From assembly GCF_000814675.1 (NCBI RefSeq), contig NZ_JWIG01000015.1:1-64000 (forward strand): a stretch of 64,000 bases of DNA, written 5' to 3'. The stretch's first letter is position 1. Each line of letters opens with the position of its first letter. This DNA is from Pseudoalteromonas distincta (lineage in GTDB: Bacteria; Pseudomonadota; Gammaproteobacteria; Enterobacterales; Alteromonadaceae). The position numbers and the translations under genes are program-made. Below, piece by piece: positions 34,981-44,977 of this stretch. The notes under the pieces are model-generated. The model had not been told where the DNA came from, ran no database searches, and was given only the letters and a program-made list of their open reading frames with translations.

Positions 34981-36120
34981 TTAAATACGTTTGCACCATT
35001 TTACAGGATTTACTGCGCGTCCTTTGTGGCGTATTTCAAAGTATAGACCAGAACTTGCCTGTCCGCCGCTTTGGCCTACCAAAGCGAGGGTTTCGCCTTC
35101 ACGTACCATATCCCCTACATCTCTTAGTAGCGTTTGAGCGTGGCCATATAGGCTCATAAAACCTTCACCATGGTCTACAACAATTACCCATCCATAACCT
35201 TTTAGCCAATCGGCAAATACAACTTGGCCGTTGTGAACGCTATTAATATTAGTGCCTTCTTTTGCACCAATTAATACGCCTTTCCAATCAATACCACCAT
35301 GCTTACGTTGGCCGAATGTGTGCTCTAACTTGCCTTTGCTCGGCCAGTCTAATTTTCCCTTACTCTTTTTTAGGCCAAGTAATTCTATTTTTTGTGTTTT
35401 TTCTTTTTCGAGCTCTTTAATCGTTGTTACTAAAGTTTGTTGGTTTTCTTTTAAATAATTTATTGAGCTTTTAGTGCTGTTGAGCTGAACTTGTAAGTTT
35501 TTAAGATTAGCTTGGCGTTCACTTTGTGCATTAAGTAATGCAGTTTGGCGCCTTTTTTGTTCATCAAATAAAAGCTCTAGTTTTTCTTGTGTTTTAACGA
35601 GCTCTTCTTGGTTTTGTACTATTTGCTGTTGAAGATCTTTTAGATCTTCGATTTGTTCAATACGGGCTTTATTTAAGTAATTGTAATAGCTAAGTGTGCG
35701 CTCAAACTTGGCTGTGTCTTCTTGATTCAACAGCATTTTAGAGTAGTCGTCGCCACCGGCCATATAGGCACTTTTGAGTTGCGCGGCTAAAACTTTCTGA
35801 AACTGAGTGTGCTTTTTATCAAGCTCATCGGCTTTACTTTGTAACTCTTTTTGCTGTGTTCTGGTCTCTTTTACGGATTGCTCTGCCATGTTAAGTGCTT
35901 TAGCATTTTTAGCTATATCGAGTTCATGGCTTTTTAGATTTTTTTGTAGCGACGCTATTTTTTTTCTTTGGGCGTTATATTCAGCTTGGCTTTGCTCAAG
36001 TGCATTTTGAACCTCTGATAAGTCTTTTTTAGTACGATCTTCATTAGCAACTGCAGATGCAGCCACTAATGAAGTTAGTATCAAACCGCACTTAATTAAC
36101 CGGTTAATACGTTTGTTCAT
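34981..36120 (-). CDS. envC: Murein hydrolase activator EnvC
   Basis: The 379-aa protein has a signal peptide (MNKRINRLIKCGLILTSLVA, cleavage near SAVA-NED), a long coiled coil (about 30-240) and a C-terminal LytM/M23 domain (about 270-379: HGGIDWKG, GWVIVVDHGEGFMSLYGHAQ). The final metal-ligand pattern is degenerate (YGHAQ), as in activators rather than enzymes. It would activate amidases at the septum under FtsEX control; ftsEX is in this same window. It follows gpmI with only 3 bp between. Confidence 0.95.
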   Translation of the reverse strand: MNKRINRLIKCGLILTSLVAASAVANEDRTKKDLSEVQNALEQSQAEYNAQRKKIASLQKNLKSHELDIAKNAKALNMAEQSVKETRTQQKELQSKADELDKKHTQFQKVLAAQLKSAYMAGGDDYSKMLLNQEDTAKFERTLSYYNYLNKARIEQIEDLKDLQQQIVQNQEELVKTQEKLELLFDEQKRRQTALLNAQSERQANLKNLQVQLNSTKSSINYLKENQQTLVTTIKELEKEKTQKIELLGLKKSKGKLDWPSKGKLEHTFGQRKHGGIDWKGVLIGAKEGTNINSVHNGQVVFADWLKGYGWVIVVDHGEGFMSLYGHAQTLLRDVGDMVREGETLALVGQSGGQASSGLYFEIRHKGRAVNPVKWCKRI

Positions 36121-36123
36121 GTG

Positions 36124-37668
36124 TTATTTCAACATCATGATAGGCGTACCAGTCATTTCTTTTGGTTGCTCCATACCCATTAAGTGAAGCATTGTTGGGG
36201 CTACATCACTCAAGGCTTTACCTTGCATTGGCTCTGCATCGCGACCAACATAAATAAAATGCACCGGTTCGCTAGTGTGGGCAGTATGTGCTTGGCCTGT
36301 TTTGAGATCAGCCATTTGCTCAGCATTACCATGATCGGCTGTAATTAGTGCTTCACCACCAAACTCTTCTAGCGCATCAACAACACGTCCGATACAGCTA
36401 TCTACAGCTTCACAAGCTTTAACAGCGGCTTCAAATACACCTGAGTGACCAACCATATCGCCATTAGGGTAGTTACAAATAATAGCATCGTATTTACCGC
36501 TTTTAATTGCTTCTACTAGTTTGTCGGTTAGCATTTCTGAGTTCATTTCAGGTTGTAGGTCGTAGGTTGCTACTTGCGGCGAAGGAATTAGCTCGCGTGT
36601 TTCACCTTTAAATTCGCTTTCACGTCCGCCACTAAAGAAAAATGTAACGTGTGCGTATTTTTCGGTTTCTGAAATACGAAGCTGTGTTTTATTATTTTTT
36701 TCAAACCATTCACCAAGTACGTTTATTAGTGGTGTAGGTCCAAATGCAACAGGTGCGTCTATATCGGCTGCATACTCTGTCATCATTACAAATGCGCTAA
36801 GCTCTGGCGTTCTTTTTTTAGTAAAACCATCAAATTCAGGCTCAACAAAAGCGCGGGTAATTTCGCGGGCTCTATCTGCTCTAAAGTTAGCAAAAATAAC
36901 GGTGTCACCATCGTTTATTGAAGCCGGAGTGGCACCTGTTGGCGTAATAGTCGTAGCTGCTACAAACTCGTCGTTTTCGTCGCGCTCGTACGCTGCATTA
37001 AGTGCTTCAACACCATTATCAAAATTAAAGTCGCCTTCGGCGAGCGTCATTACGTTGTAAGCTTTTTCTACACGGTTCCAACGGTTGTCTCTGTCCATTG
37101 CGTAGTAACGGCCAATAAGTGATGCCAAACGTCCGCACTTAAGTTTACTAAATAACGCTTCAATTCGTTCTATTGATGCTTTTGCGCTACGTGGGGGGGT
37201 GTCACGGCCATCTAAAAATGCATGGAAATAGACTTCTTTAGCACCACGTTTTGCCGCCAGCTCAATACTTGCAACTATATGATCTTCATGGCTATGCACA
37301 CCACCTGGGCTTAAAAGACCCATTATGTGAACCGCTTTACCAGCACTTACTGCTTTGTCTATGTTTTCAACTAAGGCTGGGGTTGAATCAAACTCGCCAT
37401 CGTTAATTGCTTTGGTGATACGGGTAAAATCTTGATACACAATGCGCCCTGCACCTAAGTTTACATGACCAACTTCTGAGTTACCCATTTGACCATCAGG
37501 AAGACCAACATCTAAACCCGAAGCAGATATTAATGTGTGTGGGCGGGTGGCCCATAAGTTGTCTAATACAGGTGTGTTAGCTGCAAGAATAGCATTACTT
37601 TGCGTATCTTCGCGGTATCCCCAACCGTCTAAAATCATTAATACCAGTGGTTTTTTATGCTCTGTCAT
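36124..37668 (-). CDS. gpmI: 2,3-bisphosphoglycerate-independent phosphoglycerate mutase
   Basis: The 514-aa manganese enzyme interconverts 3- and 2-phosphoglycerate in glycolysis. It has [14 protein letters not shown], the catalytic serine in [60 protein letters not shown], and [11 protein letters not shown] near the end. Length is normal. AGGAGC precedes the ATG, and a small AGTATC/GATACT hairpin (37687-37706) sits in the leader. First gene of the operon with envC. Confidence 0.97.
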   Translation of the reverse strand: MTEHKKPLVLMILDGWGYREDTQSNAILAANTPVLDNLWATRPHTLISASGLDVGLPDGQMGNSEVGHVNLGAGRIVYQDFTRITKAINDGEFDSTPALVENIDKAVSAGKAVHIMGLLSPGGVHSHEDHIVASIELAAKRGAKEVYFHAFLDGRDTPPRSAKASIERIEALFSKLKCGRLASLIGRYYAMDRDNRWNRVEKAYNVMTLAEGDFNFDNGVEALNAAYERDENDEFVAATTITPTGATPASINDGDTVIFANFRADRAREITRAFVEPEFDGFTKKRTPELSAFVMMTEYAADIDAPVAFGPTPLINVLGEWFEKNNKTQLRISETEKYAHVTFFFSGGRESEFKGETRELIPSPQVATYDLQPEMNSEMLTDKLVEAIKSGKYDAIICNYPNGDMVGHSGVFEAAVKACEAVDSCIGRVVDALEEFGGEALITADHGNAEQMADLKTGQAHTAHTSEPVHFIYVGRDAEPMQGKALSDVAPTMLHLMGMEQPKEMTGTPIMMLK

Positions 37669-38006
37669 AATAGCTCCTGAAAATTAGTATCTGTTGATGG
37701 ATACTGTGCACCTAAAAAGGTTTATTAGCGTGGTTTTAGCATACCGTGTTTTTAAGCTAGGATCAGCATTGAAAACAAGATATTAAATATTTTTACTTAT
37801 ACCTTATTGACTAACATGAACTCTGCTTGAGATAGATTTATTATCTAGAGTTCTGTTAACTATATATGGGGGGCTTTATCGTTTTTTAAACGTCTCTAAG
37901 TGCTCCTAAACTCGCATTTTAGGTTGGTTTGGGTATACTTGCGTGGCTAAAGTACAAAATAATTAAAACATCACGTTTTAAAACATAATTTCATAGTGGA
38001 AGTAGA
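37669..38006. promoter_or_regulatory. Divergent intergenic region between gpmI and the rhodanese gene
   Basis: The 338-bp stretch is A+T-rich. It holds the AGTATC-8-GATACT hairpin next to gpmI, and a TATACT (about 37934) that might be a -10 box for the plus-strand operon, though no good -35 fits. No RNA gene or ORF is apparent. Confidence 0.35.
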
Positions 38007-38438
38007 ATGGATCAATATATTGAATTTATTACAAATCATCCCATTTTAAGCCTTGCTTGGGTTGGTATTGTTTTCCTTATTGTTAGTGGCTGGATAAAAA
38101 GTAAGCTTTCAGCTGTTCGTCAAATAAATCCCCAGCAGCTTACGTTACTTATTAACCGTGATGACGGTCAAGTAATCGATATACGTGCGCAAAAAGAGTT
38201 TAATGCAGGGCGTATTTCTGGTGCTGAGCACTTAAGCCCAGAGAATGCGAAAAAATCTGACTTTTCAAGCCTTGAAAAGTACAAGACTAAACCCATTATA
38301 GTTGTATGTACTACAGGTATGACTGCCCAAGGTACTGCAGCCGCTATGAGTAAAGCTGGTTTTGAACGAGTTTACTTATTAGCAGGTGGCATGGGTGCGT
38401 GGCAATCTGCCAGCTTACCAACTACAACAGGTCGCTAA
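38007..38438 (+). CDS. Membrane-anchored rhodanese-like protein (YibN type)
   Basis: The 143-aa protein has one N-terminal membrane helix (about residues 14-32) and a cytoplasmic rhodanese domain (about 45-140). The domain has VIDIRAQKEFNAGRISGAEHLSP, the active-site cysteine in VVCTTGMTAQGTAA and LAGGMGAWQSASLP. It is expected to carry persulfide sulfur or act as an unknown membrane partner. It heads a four-gene run with grxC, secB and gpsA (gaps 31, 34 and 3 bp), matching enteric yibN-grxC-secB-gpsA. Confidence 0.9.
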   Translation: MDQYIEFITNHPILSLAWVGIVFLIVSGWIKSKLSAVRQINPQQLTLLINRDDGQVIDIRAQKEFNAGRISGAEHLSPENAKKSDFSSLEKYKTKPIIVVCTTGMTAQGTAAAMSKAGFERVYLLAGGMGAWQSASLPTTTGR

Positions 38439-38469
38439 TCAGTTTAGCTAGGCCGATAGAGGATTTATT

Positions 38470-38727
38470 ATGAGTAATGTTGTTTTATACACCAAGGCGT
38501 ATTGTCCATTTTGTCAGCGTGCTCTTTCGCTTTTAAACAGCAAAGGCGTTGAATACACAAATTATGATATTGGTGTGCAGCCTGAGCTACGCGATGAAAT
38601 GATTGCCAAAGCAGGTGGTGCAAGCACAGTACCGCAAATTTTTATTAATGATGAACATATCGGTGGCTGCGACGACATGATGGCTATTGAAGCGCAAGGT
38701 AAACTTGACGCTAAGCTAAACGCTTAA
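38470..38727 (+). CDS. grxC: Glutaredoxin 3
   Basis: The 85-aa thiol-disulfide protein has the CPFC active site (residues 12-15), [17 protein letters not shown] with the cis-proline and the glutathione-binding loop. It reduces disulfides with glutathione. It lies between the rhodanese gene and secB. Confidence 0.96.
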   Translation: MSNVVLYTKAYCPFCQRALSLLNSKGVEYTNYDIGVQPELRDEMIAKAGGASTVPQIFINDEHIGGCDDMMAIEAQGKLDAKLNA

Positions 38728-38761
38728 TTTAATTATAATAACGAACAAGTTAGGAATAACA

Positions 38762-39247
38762 ATGAACGAAGAAAATCAAAACGTAGCAGCTGCAGAAGCT
38801 GGCGCACAATTTACTATTCAACGCATTTACACTAAAGATGTATCGTTTGAAACGCCAAACTCTCCGGCCATCTTTCAAAAAGAATGGACACCAGAAGTTA
38901 AGCTAGACCTAGATACACGCTCAAACAAGTTGGACGAAGGTGTATTTGAAGTTGTTTTAGCGCTAACTGTAACTGCATCTATTGGTGAAGAAACTGCGTT
39001 CTTATGTGAAATTCAACAGGCAGGTATTTTTACTATTGCTGAAGTTGAAGAAGTGCAACTTGCGCACATGCTAGGTGCATTTTGTCCTAACGTATTATTT
39101 CCATATGCACGTGAAGCTGTTTCAAACCTTGTTAACCGTGGTACTTTCCCACAGCTTAACCTTGCGCCAGTTAATTTTGATGCGTTATTTGCACAATACA
39201 TGCAACAACGTACTGCGCAAGCTGACCAGGCTTCAGCAGACGCATAA
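38762..39247 (+). CDS. secB: Protein-export chaperone SecB
   Basis: The 161-aa acidic tetrameric chaperone keeps preproteins unfolded and hands them to Sec[52 protein letters not shown] (segments of the family signature) and APVNFDALF are visible. The C-terminal tail is Gln/Ala-rich. Order grxC-secB-gpsA is conserved. Confidence 0.97.
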   Translation: MNEENQNVAAAEAGAQFTIQRIYTKDVSFETPNSPAIFQKEWTPEVKLDLDTRSNKLDEGVFEVVLALTVTASIGEETAFLCEIQQAGIFTIAEVEEVQLAHMLGAFCPNVLFPYAREAVSNLVNRGTFPQLNLAPVNFDALFAQYMQQRTAQADQASADA

Positions 39248-39250
39248 CTT

Positions 39251-40258
39251 ATGAGTACAGCAACTACAGCTGTTACTGTATTAGGGGCGGGGTCTTACGG
39301 CACCGCCCTTGCTATTTGTTTAGCCCGAAATGGTCACCAGGTGACACTTTGGGGAAGAAATAGCGACGACGTTGCCACGCTTGCAGCTGAGCGGAAAAAT
39401 CAACGTTACTTACCTGATGCTCCTTTCCCAGATACTCTTACTCTTGAAGCTAACTTACAACATGCCGTTGCTAGCAGTGCTATTGTACTTGTTGTTGTGC
39501 CAAGCCATGCTTTTGGCGACACGCTTGCGCAGATAAAACCTGCATTGCAAGACGGTGCTAAAGTAGCGTGGGCAACTAAAGGGCTTGAGCCTAATACTGG
39601 ACGTTTGTTACAAGAAGTTGCTTTGCAAGAATTGGGTGATGACATTCCACTTGCGGTACTTTCGGGTCCTACGTTTGCAAAAGAAATGGCGATGGGGTCA
39701 CCTACAGCTATTTCAGTGTCTTCTACGTCACCTGAATTTGCTCAGCAGCTGGCTGATTTACTTCATTGTGGTCGCTCATTCCGTGTGTATAACAATGATG
39801 ACTTTATTGGTATACAGCTCGGTGGTGCGGTTAAAAATGTAATTGCAATTGGCGCTGGTATTTCGGACGGTGTAGGTTTTGGCGCTAATGCGCGTACCGC
39901 GCTCATTACCCGAGGCCTTGCAGAGCTCACTCGTTTAGGTTGTGCTCTGGGTGCTAAGCCAGAAACCTTTATGGGAATGGCAGGCCTTGGTGATTTAATA
40001 CTAACCTGTACAGATAACCAATCACGTAATCGTCGATTTGGTTTGGCGTTAGGTAAAGGCGAGAGTGTTAATGCTGCTATTGAGTCTATTGGCCAAGTAG
40101 TTGAAGGCTTTAGAAACACTAAAGAAGTGTATTTACTAGCGCAGCGTGCTGGCGTAGAAATGCCAATCACTGAGCAAATTTATAAAGTACTTTATGAAAA
40201 TAAAGACATGAAAGAAGCCGCTATGGCTCTTTTAGGACGAGAACAACGCGCTGAATAA
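39251..40258 (+). CDS. gpsA: Glycerol-3-phosphate dehydrogenase [NAD(P)+]
   Basis: The 335-aa enzyme makes sn-glycerol-3-phosphate for phospholipids. [20 protein letters not shown] (NAD site), [19 protein letters not shown], the catalytic lysine in [14 protein letters not shown] and [17 protein letters not shown] are all present. It starts 3 bp after secB and is followed by a terminator. Confidence 0.97.
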   Translation: MSTATTAVTVLGAGSYGTALAICLARNGHQVTLWGRNSDDVATLAAERKNQRYLPDAPFPDTLTLEANLQHAVASSAIVLVVVPSHAFGDTLAQIKPALQDGAKVAWATKGLEPNTGRLLQEVALQELGDDIPLAVLSGPTFAKEMAMGSPTAISVSSTSPEFAQQLADLLHCGRSFRVYNNDDFIGIQLGGAVKNVIAIGAGISDGVGFGANARTALITRGLAELTRLGCALGAKPETFMGMAGLGDLILTCTDNQSRNRRFGLALGKGESVNAAIESIGQVVEGFRNTKEVYLLAQRAGVEMPITEQIYKVLYENKDMKEAAMALLGREQRAE

Positions 40259-40281
40259 GCGCTTGAGCTAGGCCTTAACTA

Positions 40282-40308
40282 AAAAAACCGACATTATGTC
40301 GGTTTTTT
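40282..40308. terminator. gpsA terminator (also able to serve trmL)
   Basis: A6-CCGACA-TTA-TGTCGG-T6, symmetrical between convergent genes. Confidence 0.9.
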
Positions 40309-40327
40309 ATTGCCTAACGGATTATAT

Positions 40328-40792
40328 TTACTGGGCGTTAGGGAAGCCCAACTGACGCCACGACTCGTAGACAAACACCGCGACTGCATTTGACAGGTTC
40401 ATACTACGGCTATTTGCTTGCATAGGAATACGTACACGCTGATCGTTTGGTAATGCTTGAATCATTTCATCAGGCAGGCCGCGTGTTTCAGGACCAAACA
40501 CTAAACAGTCGCCAGCTTCGTAACTTGCTTCATGATGAAATTGACTGCCTTTAGTTGTACAGGCATACACTTTTTTAGGTTTGCATTTTTCAAGGTAGTC
40601 TTCAAATGAGGCATGGCGTTGAACATGGCTAAATTCATGGTAATCAAGGCCCGCACGTTTCACGCGTTTATCGTCCCATTCAAAACCTAATGGCTCAATT
40701 AAATGTAATGCATAGCCAGTATTGGCACATAGGCGAATAATATTACCTGTGTTAGGCGGTATTTCAGGTTGGTATAAAACAATATCCAGCAT
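40328..40792 (-). CDS. trmL: tRNA (cytidine/uridine-34-2'-O)-methyltransferase
   Basis: The 154-aa SPOUT methyltransferase modifies the wobble base of tRNA-Leu isoacceptors. [24 protein letters not shown] is the family start, so I used ATG 40792 (AAGG 8 nt upstream) instead of the frame start at 40840. [11 protein letters not shown] and [15 protein letters not shown] form the trefoil-knot SAM site. Confidence 0.95.
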   Translation of the reverse strand: MLDIVLYQPEIPPNTGNIIRLCANTGYALHLIEPLGFEWDDKRVKRAGLDYHEFSHVQRHASFEDYLEKCKPKKVYACTTKGSQFHHEASYEAGDCLVFGPETRGLPDEMIQALPNDQRVRIPMQANSRSMNLSNAVAVFVYESWRQLGFPNAQ

Positions 40793-40857
40793 AATGAGCC
40801 TTATAAAATAATCTGTAGTTTGACGAAGGGCAGTATACACGAAACCTTTTAAAAAAA

Positions 40858-40866
40858 TGATATACT
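40858..40866 (+). promoter_or_regulatory. Possible extended -10 promoter for fieF
   Basis: TGATATACT matches TGn-TATAAT in 5 of 6 hexamer bases, 24 bp before the ATG. There is no convincing -35. Confidence 0.4.
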
Positions 40867-40889
40867 CAACACATTCAATACAGTGATTA

Positions 40890-41816
40890 ATGGATACACG
40901 CGTGCATAACCGTAGCTACGAATTTTGGGTTAAAACTTCCAGCATTGTTACCATGGTCATGGTTAGCTTAATGATCGGCGCAAAAACATGGGCCTGGCTG
41001 GCTTCTGGCTCGGCTTCAATGCTTGGCTCGTTAACTGATTCGTTAATGGATATTACTGCCACCGCTATGAGCTTTTTAGTGTTGGGTTACGCACTGCGCC
41101 CAGCAGATGATGACCATAGATTTGGGCACGGAAAAGCTGAAGCACTTGCAGGACTTGGCCAAGCCGCATTTATTGCAGGCTCAGGTTGCCTACTTGCTTT
41201 TCATGGTATTGAGCGATTATTTAACCCTATACAGTTAAGCCATTCTTTATTAGGTGTGTGGGTAAGTATTTTTGCTATTGCGTGTACGCTCGTCATTGTA
41301 TTTGTACAAAACAAAGTGGTTAAGTATACCGATTCAATTGCAATAAAAGCCGACTCAGTGCATTACAAAGGCGATTTAATATTAAACGCTGCGGTGCTGT
41401 TAGCTATTTTGTTAGCTTATTATGGCGTGTTGTATGCAGATCCTATTTTTGCAATAGGTGTAGCGGGTTACTTACTTTATAACAGTTGGGATATAGCTCG
41501 CGATAGTGCCGATCATTTAATGGATAAAGAACTTCCTGATGATGAAAAACAAAGCATATTTGACATAGCCAAAGCTCATGCTGATGTACATGGCGTGCAT
41601 GACATTCGTACTCGCCAAGGCGGTAAAGTTAAGTTTATTCAAATGCACTTAGAGCTTGATGATCATTTAAGTTTGATTCGCGCGCACAATGTAGCTGATG
41701 AAGTGGAGGCAATGCTCAAAGAACGTTTTGAGTCTGAGGTAGATATACTGATCCACCTCGACCCTTTGTCAGTACTTGTTAAGCCGTCACCGATTCACAA
41801 AATTGATAAAAGTTAG
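40890..41816 (+). CDS. fieF: Cation diffusion facilitator FieF
   Basis: The 308-aa inner-membrane antiporter has six helices (about residues 15-210) and a C-terminal cytoplasmic domain with a histidine-rich metal site ([27 protein letters not shown]). [15 protein letters not shown] and [16 protein letters not shown] are the metal-binding signatures; [19 protein letters not shown] carries the HxxxD pair of helix five. It exports Fe2+/Zn2+ in exchange for protons. Its 3' end overlaps the convergent hydrolase gene by 38 bp. Confidence 0.94.
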   Translation: MDTRVHNRSYEFWVKTSSIVTMVMVSLMIGAKTWAWLASGSASMLGSLTDSLMDITATAMSFLVLGYALRPADDDHRFGHGKAEALAGLGQAAFIAGSGCLLAFHGIERLFNPIQLSHSLLGVWVSIFAIACTLVIVFVQNKVVKYTDSIAIKADSVHYKGDLILNAAVLLAILLAYYGVLYADPIFAIGVAGYLLYNSWDIARDSADHLMDKELPDDEKQSIFDIAKAHADVHGVHDIRTRQGGKVKFIQMHLELDDHLSLIRAHNVADEVEAMLKERFESEVDILIHLDPLSVLVKPSPIHKIDKS

Positions 41817-42726
41817 TTAATAGCGGCTTTCGAATTTCGTCACGTTCAAAAAGTAGCTCGTGTTTAGCCCCTTCAAAATTCTCAATCGTTGCATGAGCAT
41901 GCCTTTTTGCAAGACCGTACTGTGCTTCATTGTTTACCACTGTATCGCTAGCTGCACTTGCTATAAACAAAGGGATTGGTACGTTTAGGTTATCAATAGA
42001 CTTTAAAAACGATATTGTAGCTGCTAGCCAGCCAAACGTAACGCCACCTAATTGTATGTTAGGTTCTAATTTATAGGTTTGCCTAAAGTAGGTGTAACGC
42101 TTCTCGCTGCTAGTAAGTACGTTTTCGGTAAATGGGATCGGGTTGTAGTTGCCTTGTCCAAATGCATAGCAAGAGTGTAAACCAAGTAAAGTGGCTAATT
42201 TAACAATAAACTTCGTTGGTATTTTTGGTACGTCTTTTGTAAAAATATCAAACATAGGGGCAGACAAAAACACGCCTTTATAGCTATTTTCAAATTTTGC
42301 TAAATAATCAATAGCAATGGCGCCACCCATTGAATGAGCCAGCATGACTTTTTTACCTTGCCAATGTTTTGAAACTATTTGCTGATCAAAGTTATTTAGG
42401 TCACTGCTGTAGTTATTATAATGTTTTACAAAGCCTTTATGTTTATTTTTAAGGTGCCTGTAAGAGCGGCCCTGACCTTGATGATCCATAATAAACACAG
42501 CAAAATTATTACAATACAGCTCCCAGAGTAGTTCTTTATATTTTTCTAGGCCTTCAATACGCCCTGTACTTACTACTATTGCGGTTGTCGCGTTTTTAGG
42601 GATTGCGTATGCGTAAAATAGCTTTCCTGATGGCGTATCTAAGTAGCTTTTAATTAAATTTTCAGTATAAAAAACATTAATGGCCTCTTGATTGCTCTCA
42701 AGCTGGGCTTCTGAACTATAAAACAT
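41779..42726 (-). CDS. Alpha/beta hydrolase, lysophospholipase (PldB)-like
   Basis: The 315-aa protein has an alpha/beta hydrolase fold with oxyanion region, MDHQGQGRSYR, the nucleophile elbow AHSMGGA (about residue 130), ASAASDTVV for the acid and GAKHELLFE for the histidine. These match monoacylglycerol/lysophospholipid lipases of the PldB type. No signal peptide. It starts 3 bp after the CpxA-like kinase gene, so it is likely the third gene of a cpxR-cpxA-hydrolase operon, hinting at membrane-lipid repair. Confidence 0.82.
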   Translation of the reverse strand: MFYSSEAQLESNQEAINVFYTENLIKSYLDTPSGKLFYAYAIPKNATTAIVVSTGRIEGLEKYKELLWELYCNNFAVFIMDHQGQGRSYRHLKNKHKGFVKHYNNYSSDLNNFDQQIVSKHWQGKKVMLAHSMGGAIAIDYLAKFENSYKGVFLSAPMFDIFTKDVPKIPTKFIVKLATLLGLHSCYAFGQGNYNPIPFTENVLTSSEKRYTYFRQTYKLEPNIQLGGVTFGWLAATISFLKSIDNLNVPIPLFIASAASDTVVNNEAQYGLAKRHAHATIENFEGAKHELLFERDEIRKPLLTNFYQFCESVTA

Positions 42727-42729
42727 GCT

Positions 42730-44145
42730 TTACTCTTTTATTAATGGCAAGGTTATATTAGCACACAAGCCACCTAGTTCTTTATTTGATAATACTAAAC
42801 TGCCGCCATGCGCAGTAATAGCATTTTTAGCAATCGCCAGCCCTAAACCCGTGCCGCCACTTACGCGATCCCGCGCATCTGATTGCCTAAAAAAGGGATC
42901 ACAAAGCTTGCTCAGTTGATCATCTGGCACACCAGAGCCATCATCACATATTTCTATATAAATGGCATCTGTGTGCTTTAGAGTAATGCTAATTGTATTG
43001 TTTGCGTATTTAATAGCGTTACGAAGTAGGTTTTCAAGCGCACTGGCAATAAGTGTTTCGTCGCAATTAATATTTACGTCTACAGCGCCCACTATATTTA
43101 GCTGCTTATTATTTTGTTTTGCTTCAAACTGCGCATCGTTAATAACGTGATCTACAATTATTTGTAATGATTGTTTTTGCAGTGAAAGCGCCTGGCTTTT
43201 TGCTTCTAAGCGAGAAACTTGCAGCACGTCGGCAATCATCTTATCAAGTTGGTTTGCTTCTTTTTCTATGCGTAATAAATACGATTGGCTAGCGTCGTTA
43301 GCTTGCATTTGCGCAAGACCGGTAGCCATTTTTAAACGCGTAAGGGGCGAGCGTAACTCATGTGATATGTCGGCTAATAAGCGTTTTTGTGAACTAATTA
43401 AAAGCTCTAATTGATTGGCCATGCTGTTAAAGTCTCGCCCAAGTATTCCTAGCTCATCTTTTCGGTTTACAGAAATGTCGGCTCTTGCGCTTAGGTTGCC
43501 CGCTGATAGTTTAATAGCTGCTTTTTTAAGACTATTTATAGGGGCTATTAAGTTACGGCTAAATACAAAGCTTAAAATAAGAGAGGCAACAATTGCGATG
43601 ACTATTTTCATCCAATTAGGCATAAGCTTAAAGCGCATTAATAGCGGCGGTTGATGGTTAATATCTATTTCATAAAGATAAAAACTCCCTTCAGGCACGT
43701 TTATATTAACAGGGCCGAAGGCTTGATATTTTTCAGTAAAAATAATTTGTGGTGACATATTTTGAGTAAAGTTTAATAAACTTAAGTCGATGCTCTCTGG
43801 CACCTCTTTACTGCTAAGAGAGTCCTCGCTTTGAGCTGCGCTTAAGTATAAAAGTTTACGCTTTGATAGGCGAGGGTGTACTAATACATCGCTTAGGCTG
43901 CGCTTATGTTTAATAGCAGTGCGCTCAATACTTTTGGCGGTATATATTAGGTTTTTTTTCATAGGGCCATAAAGCGGCTCGTTAGTTACCGCGTTAATAG
44001 CGGTAATGTTACTTAAAAATATAAGCGCTGCAACGGTGCCGATTATAGTTAACCAAAACCAAATAAATATCTTAAAAAACAGGTAGTGCCCAGGGTGTTT
44101 TAACCAAGCAAAGTAAGTGCTTTTATTCGCCTTGGATAAAGACAT
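42730..44145 (-). CDS. cpxA: Sensor histidine kinase CpxA-like
   Basis: The 471-aa inner-membrane kinase has helix one (about residues 25-50), a periplasmic sensor region (about 55-180), helix two (about 183-205), HAMP (about 206-258) and HisKA with the phospho-acceptor histidine in LLADISHELRSPLTRLK. The ATPase motifs are ENLLRNAIKYA, DDGSGVPDDQ and GGTGLGLAIAKNA. CpxA senses envelope stress. The name rests on the adjacent CpxR- and CpxP-like genes. It overlaps the regulator gene by 23 bp. Confidence 0.82.
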   Translation of the reverse strand: MSLSKANKSTYFAWLKHPGHYLFFKIFIWFWLTIIGTVAALIFLSNITAINAVTNEPLYGPMKKNLIYTAKSIERTAIKHKRSLSDVLVHPRLSKRKLLYLSAAQSEDSLSSKEVPESIDLSLLNFTQNMSPQIIFTEKYQAFGPVNINVPEGSFYLYEIDINHQPPLLMRFKLMPNWMKIVIAIVASLILSFVFSRNLIAPINSLKKAAIKLSAGNLSARADISVNRKDELGILGRDFNSMANQLELLISSQKRLLADISHELRSPLTRLKMATGLAQMQANDASQSYLLRIEKEANQLDKMIADVLQVSRLEAKSQALSLQKQSLQIIVDHVINDAQFEAKQNNKQLNIVGAVDVNINCDETLIASALENLLRNAIKYANNTISITLKHTDAIYIEICDDGSGVPDDQLSKLCDPFFRQSDARDRVSGGTGLGLAIAKNAITAHGGSLVLSNKELGGLCANITLPLIKE

Positions 44146-44812
44146 AACCCGTACCTCTCATTGTTTTAATTCGCTCACCTGGAATATGCTCTGCTATTTT
44201 TTTGCGGATATTACTTACATGCATATCGATAGAGCGATCGAAAGAAGCTAAACGCCTACCTAGTACTTCTTCGCTAATTTGCTCTTTACTAACCACTTCA
44301 CCTGCATTTTTACACAATAGCGTGAGTATTTCGTACTCTGTACCTGTAAGGGTTAGTGTTGAGCCGTCTATTGAGGCTTCTCGAGCTGCAAGGTTAACAG
44401 TAATGCCATTAACGAGTAACTTACTCGTTGTAGCTACATTTAAGCTATTAATGTGCTCAATACGGCGAGTTATCGCTTTTACGCGGGCTAGTAATTCACG
44501 ATGATTAAAAGGCTTTGGAATGTAATCGTCAGCGCCTAGCTCTAGACCAAAAATACGGTCAAAGTCTTCACCTTTTGCTGTAAGCATTATTACCGGTGTG
44601 AGTTTTGTTTGCCTAAGTTGTTTAAGTACTTCAAAACCATCAAGCGTTGGTAACATTACATCTAGCAATATAAGGGCGTAGTCATTTGCTTGTGCTAGTT
44701 TAAGGCCTTGTTCACCGTCGTGTACGCTTTGTATTTCAAAGCCTTGGGCAGTTAAATATTCACTTAATAGCTCACAAAGGCCAGTGTCGTCATCAATCAT
44801 TAATAGTTTCAT
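44123..44812 (-). CDS. cpxR: OmpR-family response regulator CpxR-like
   Basis: The 229-aa regulator has a receiver domain with DDD at 7-9, phospho-acceptor Asp-51 (LILLDVMLP) and Lys in PKPFNHRELLARV, then an OmpR winged helix (about 130-229: LTGTEYEILTLLCKNAGEVV, SIDMHVSNIRKKI, IKTMRGTGYVF). Near-identity of these with enteric CpxR is apparent. It faces the divergent cpxP-like gene, with CpxR-type half-sites between the two. Confidence 0.86.
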   Translation of the reverse strand: MKLLMIDDDTGLCELLSEYLTAQGFEIQSVHDGEQGLKLAQANDYALILLDVMLPTLDGFEVLKQLRQTKLTPVIMLTAKGEDFDRIFGLELGADDYIPKPFNHRELLARVKAITRRIEHINSLNVATTSKLLVNGITVNLAAREASIDGSTLTLTGTEYEILTLLCKNAGEVVSKEQISEEVLGRRLASFDRSIDMHVSNIRKKIAEHIPGERIKTMRGTGYVFIQGE

Positions 44813-44874
44813 TTACAAACCCTTAGAGTTGTTTATAGCGTTATTTTACCCGCTAAATAGTGCAAAGGTGAATC

Positions 44875-44927
44875 TTTACACAACCTTTACACTGCTTTGC
44901 GTTACTTTGCGTTGAGTTAGGTATAGT
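44875..44927. promoter_or_regulatory. Phased CpxR half-sites and cpxP -10 box
   Basis: On the minus strand GTAAA-6-GTAAA (44875-44890), the CpxR box, and two GCAAA half-sites at 44896-44900 and 44906-44910 are spaced by 10-11 bp. TATAGT (44922-44927) follows as a likely -10 for the plus-strand gene. It is between the divergent cpxR-like and cpxP-like genes, as in enterics. Confidence 0.72.
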
Positions 44928-44977
44928 TAACTCACTGGCTTAGCAGCCACAACCAACCCAATATTAAGGTAATGATT

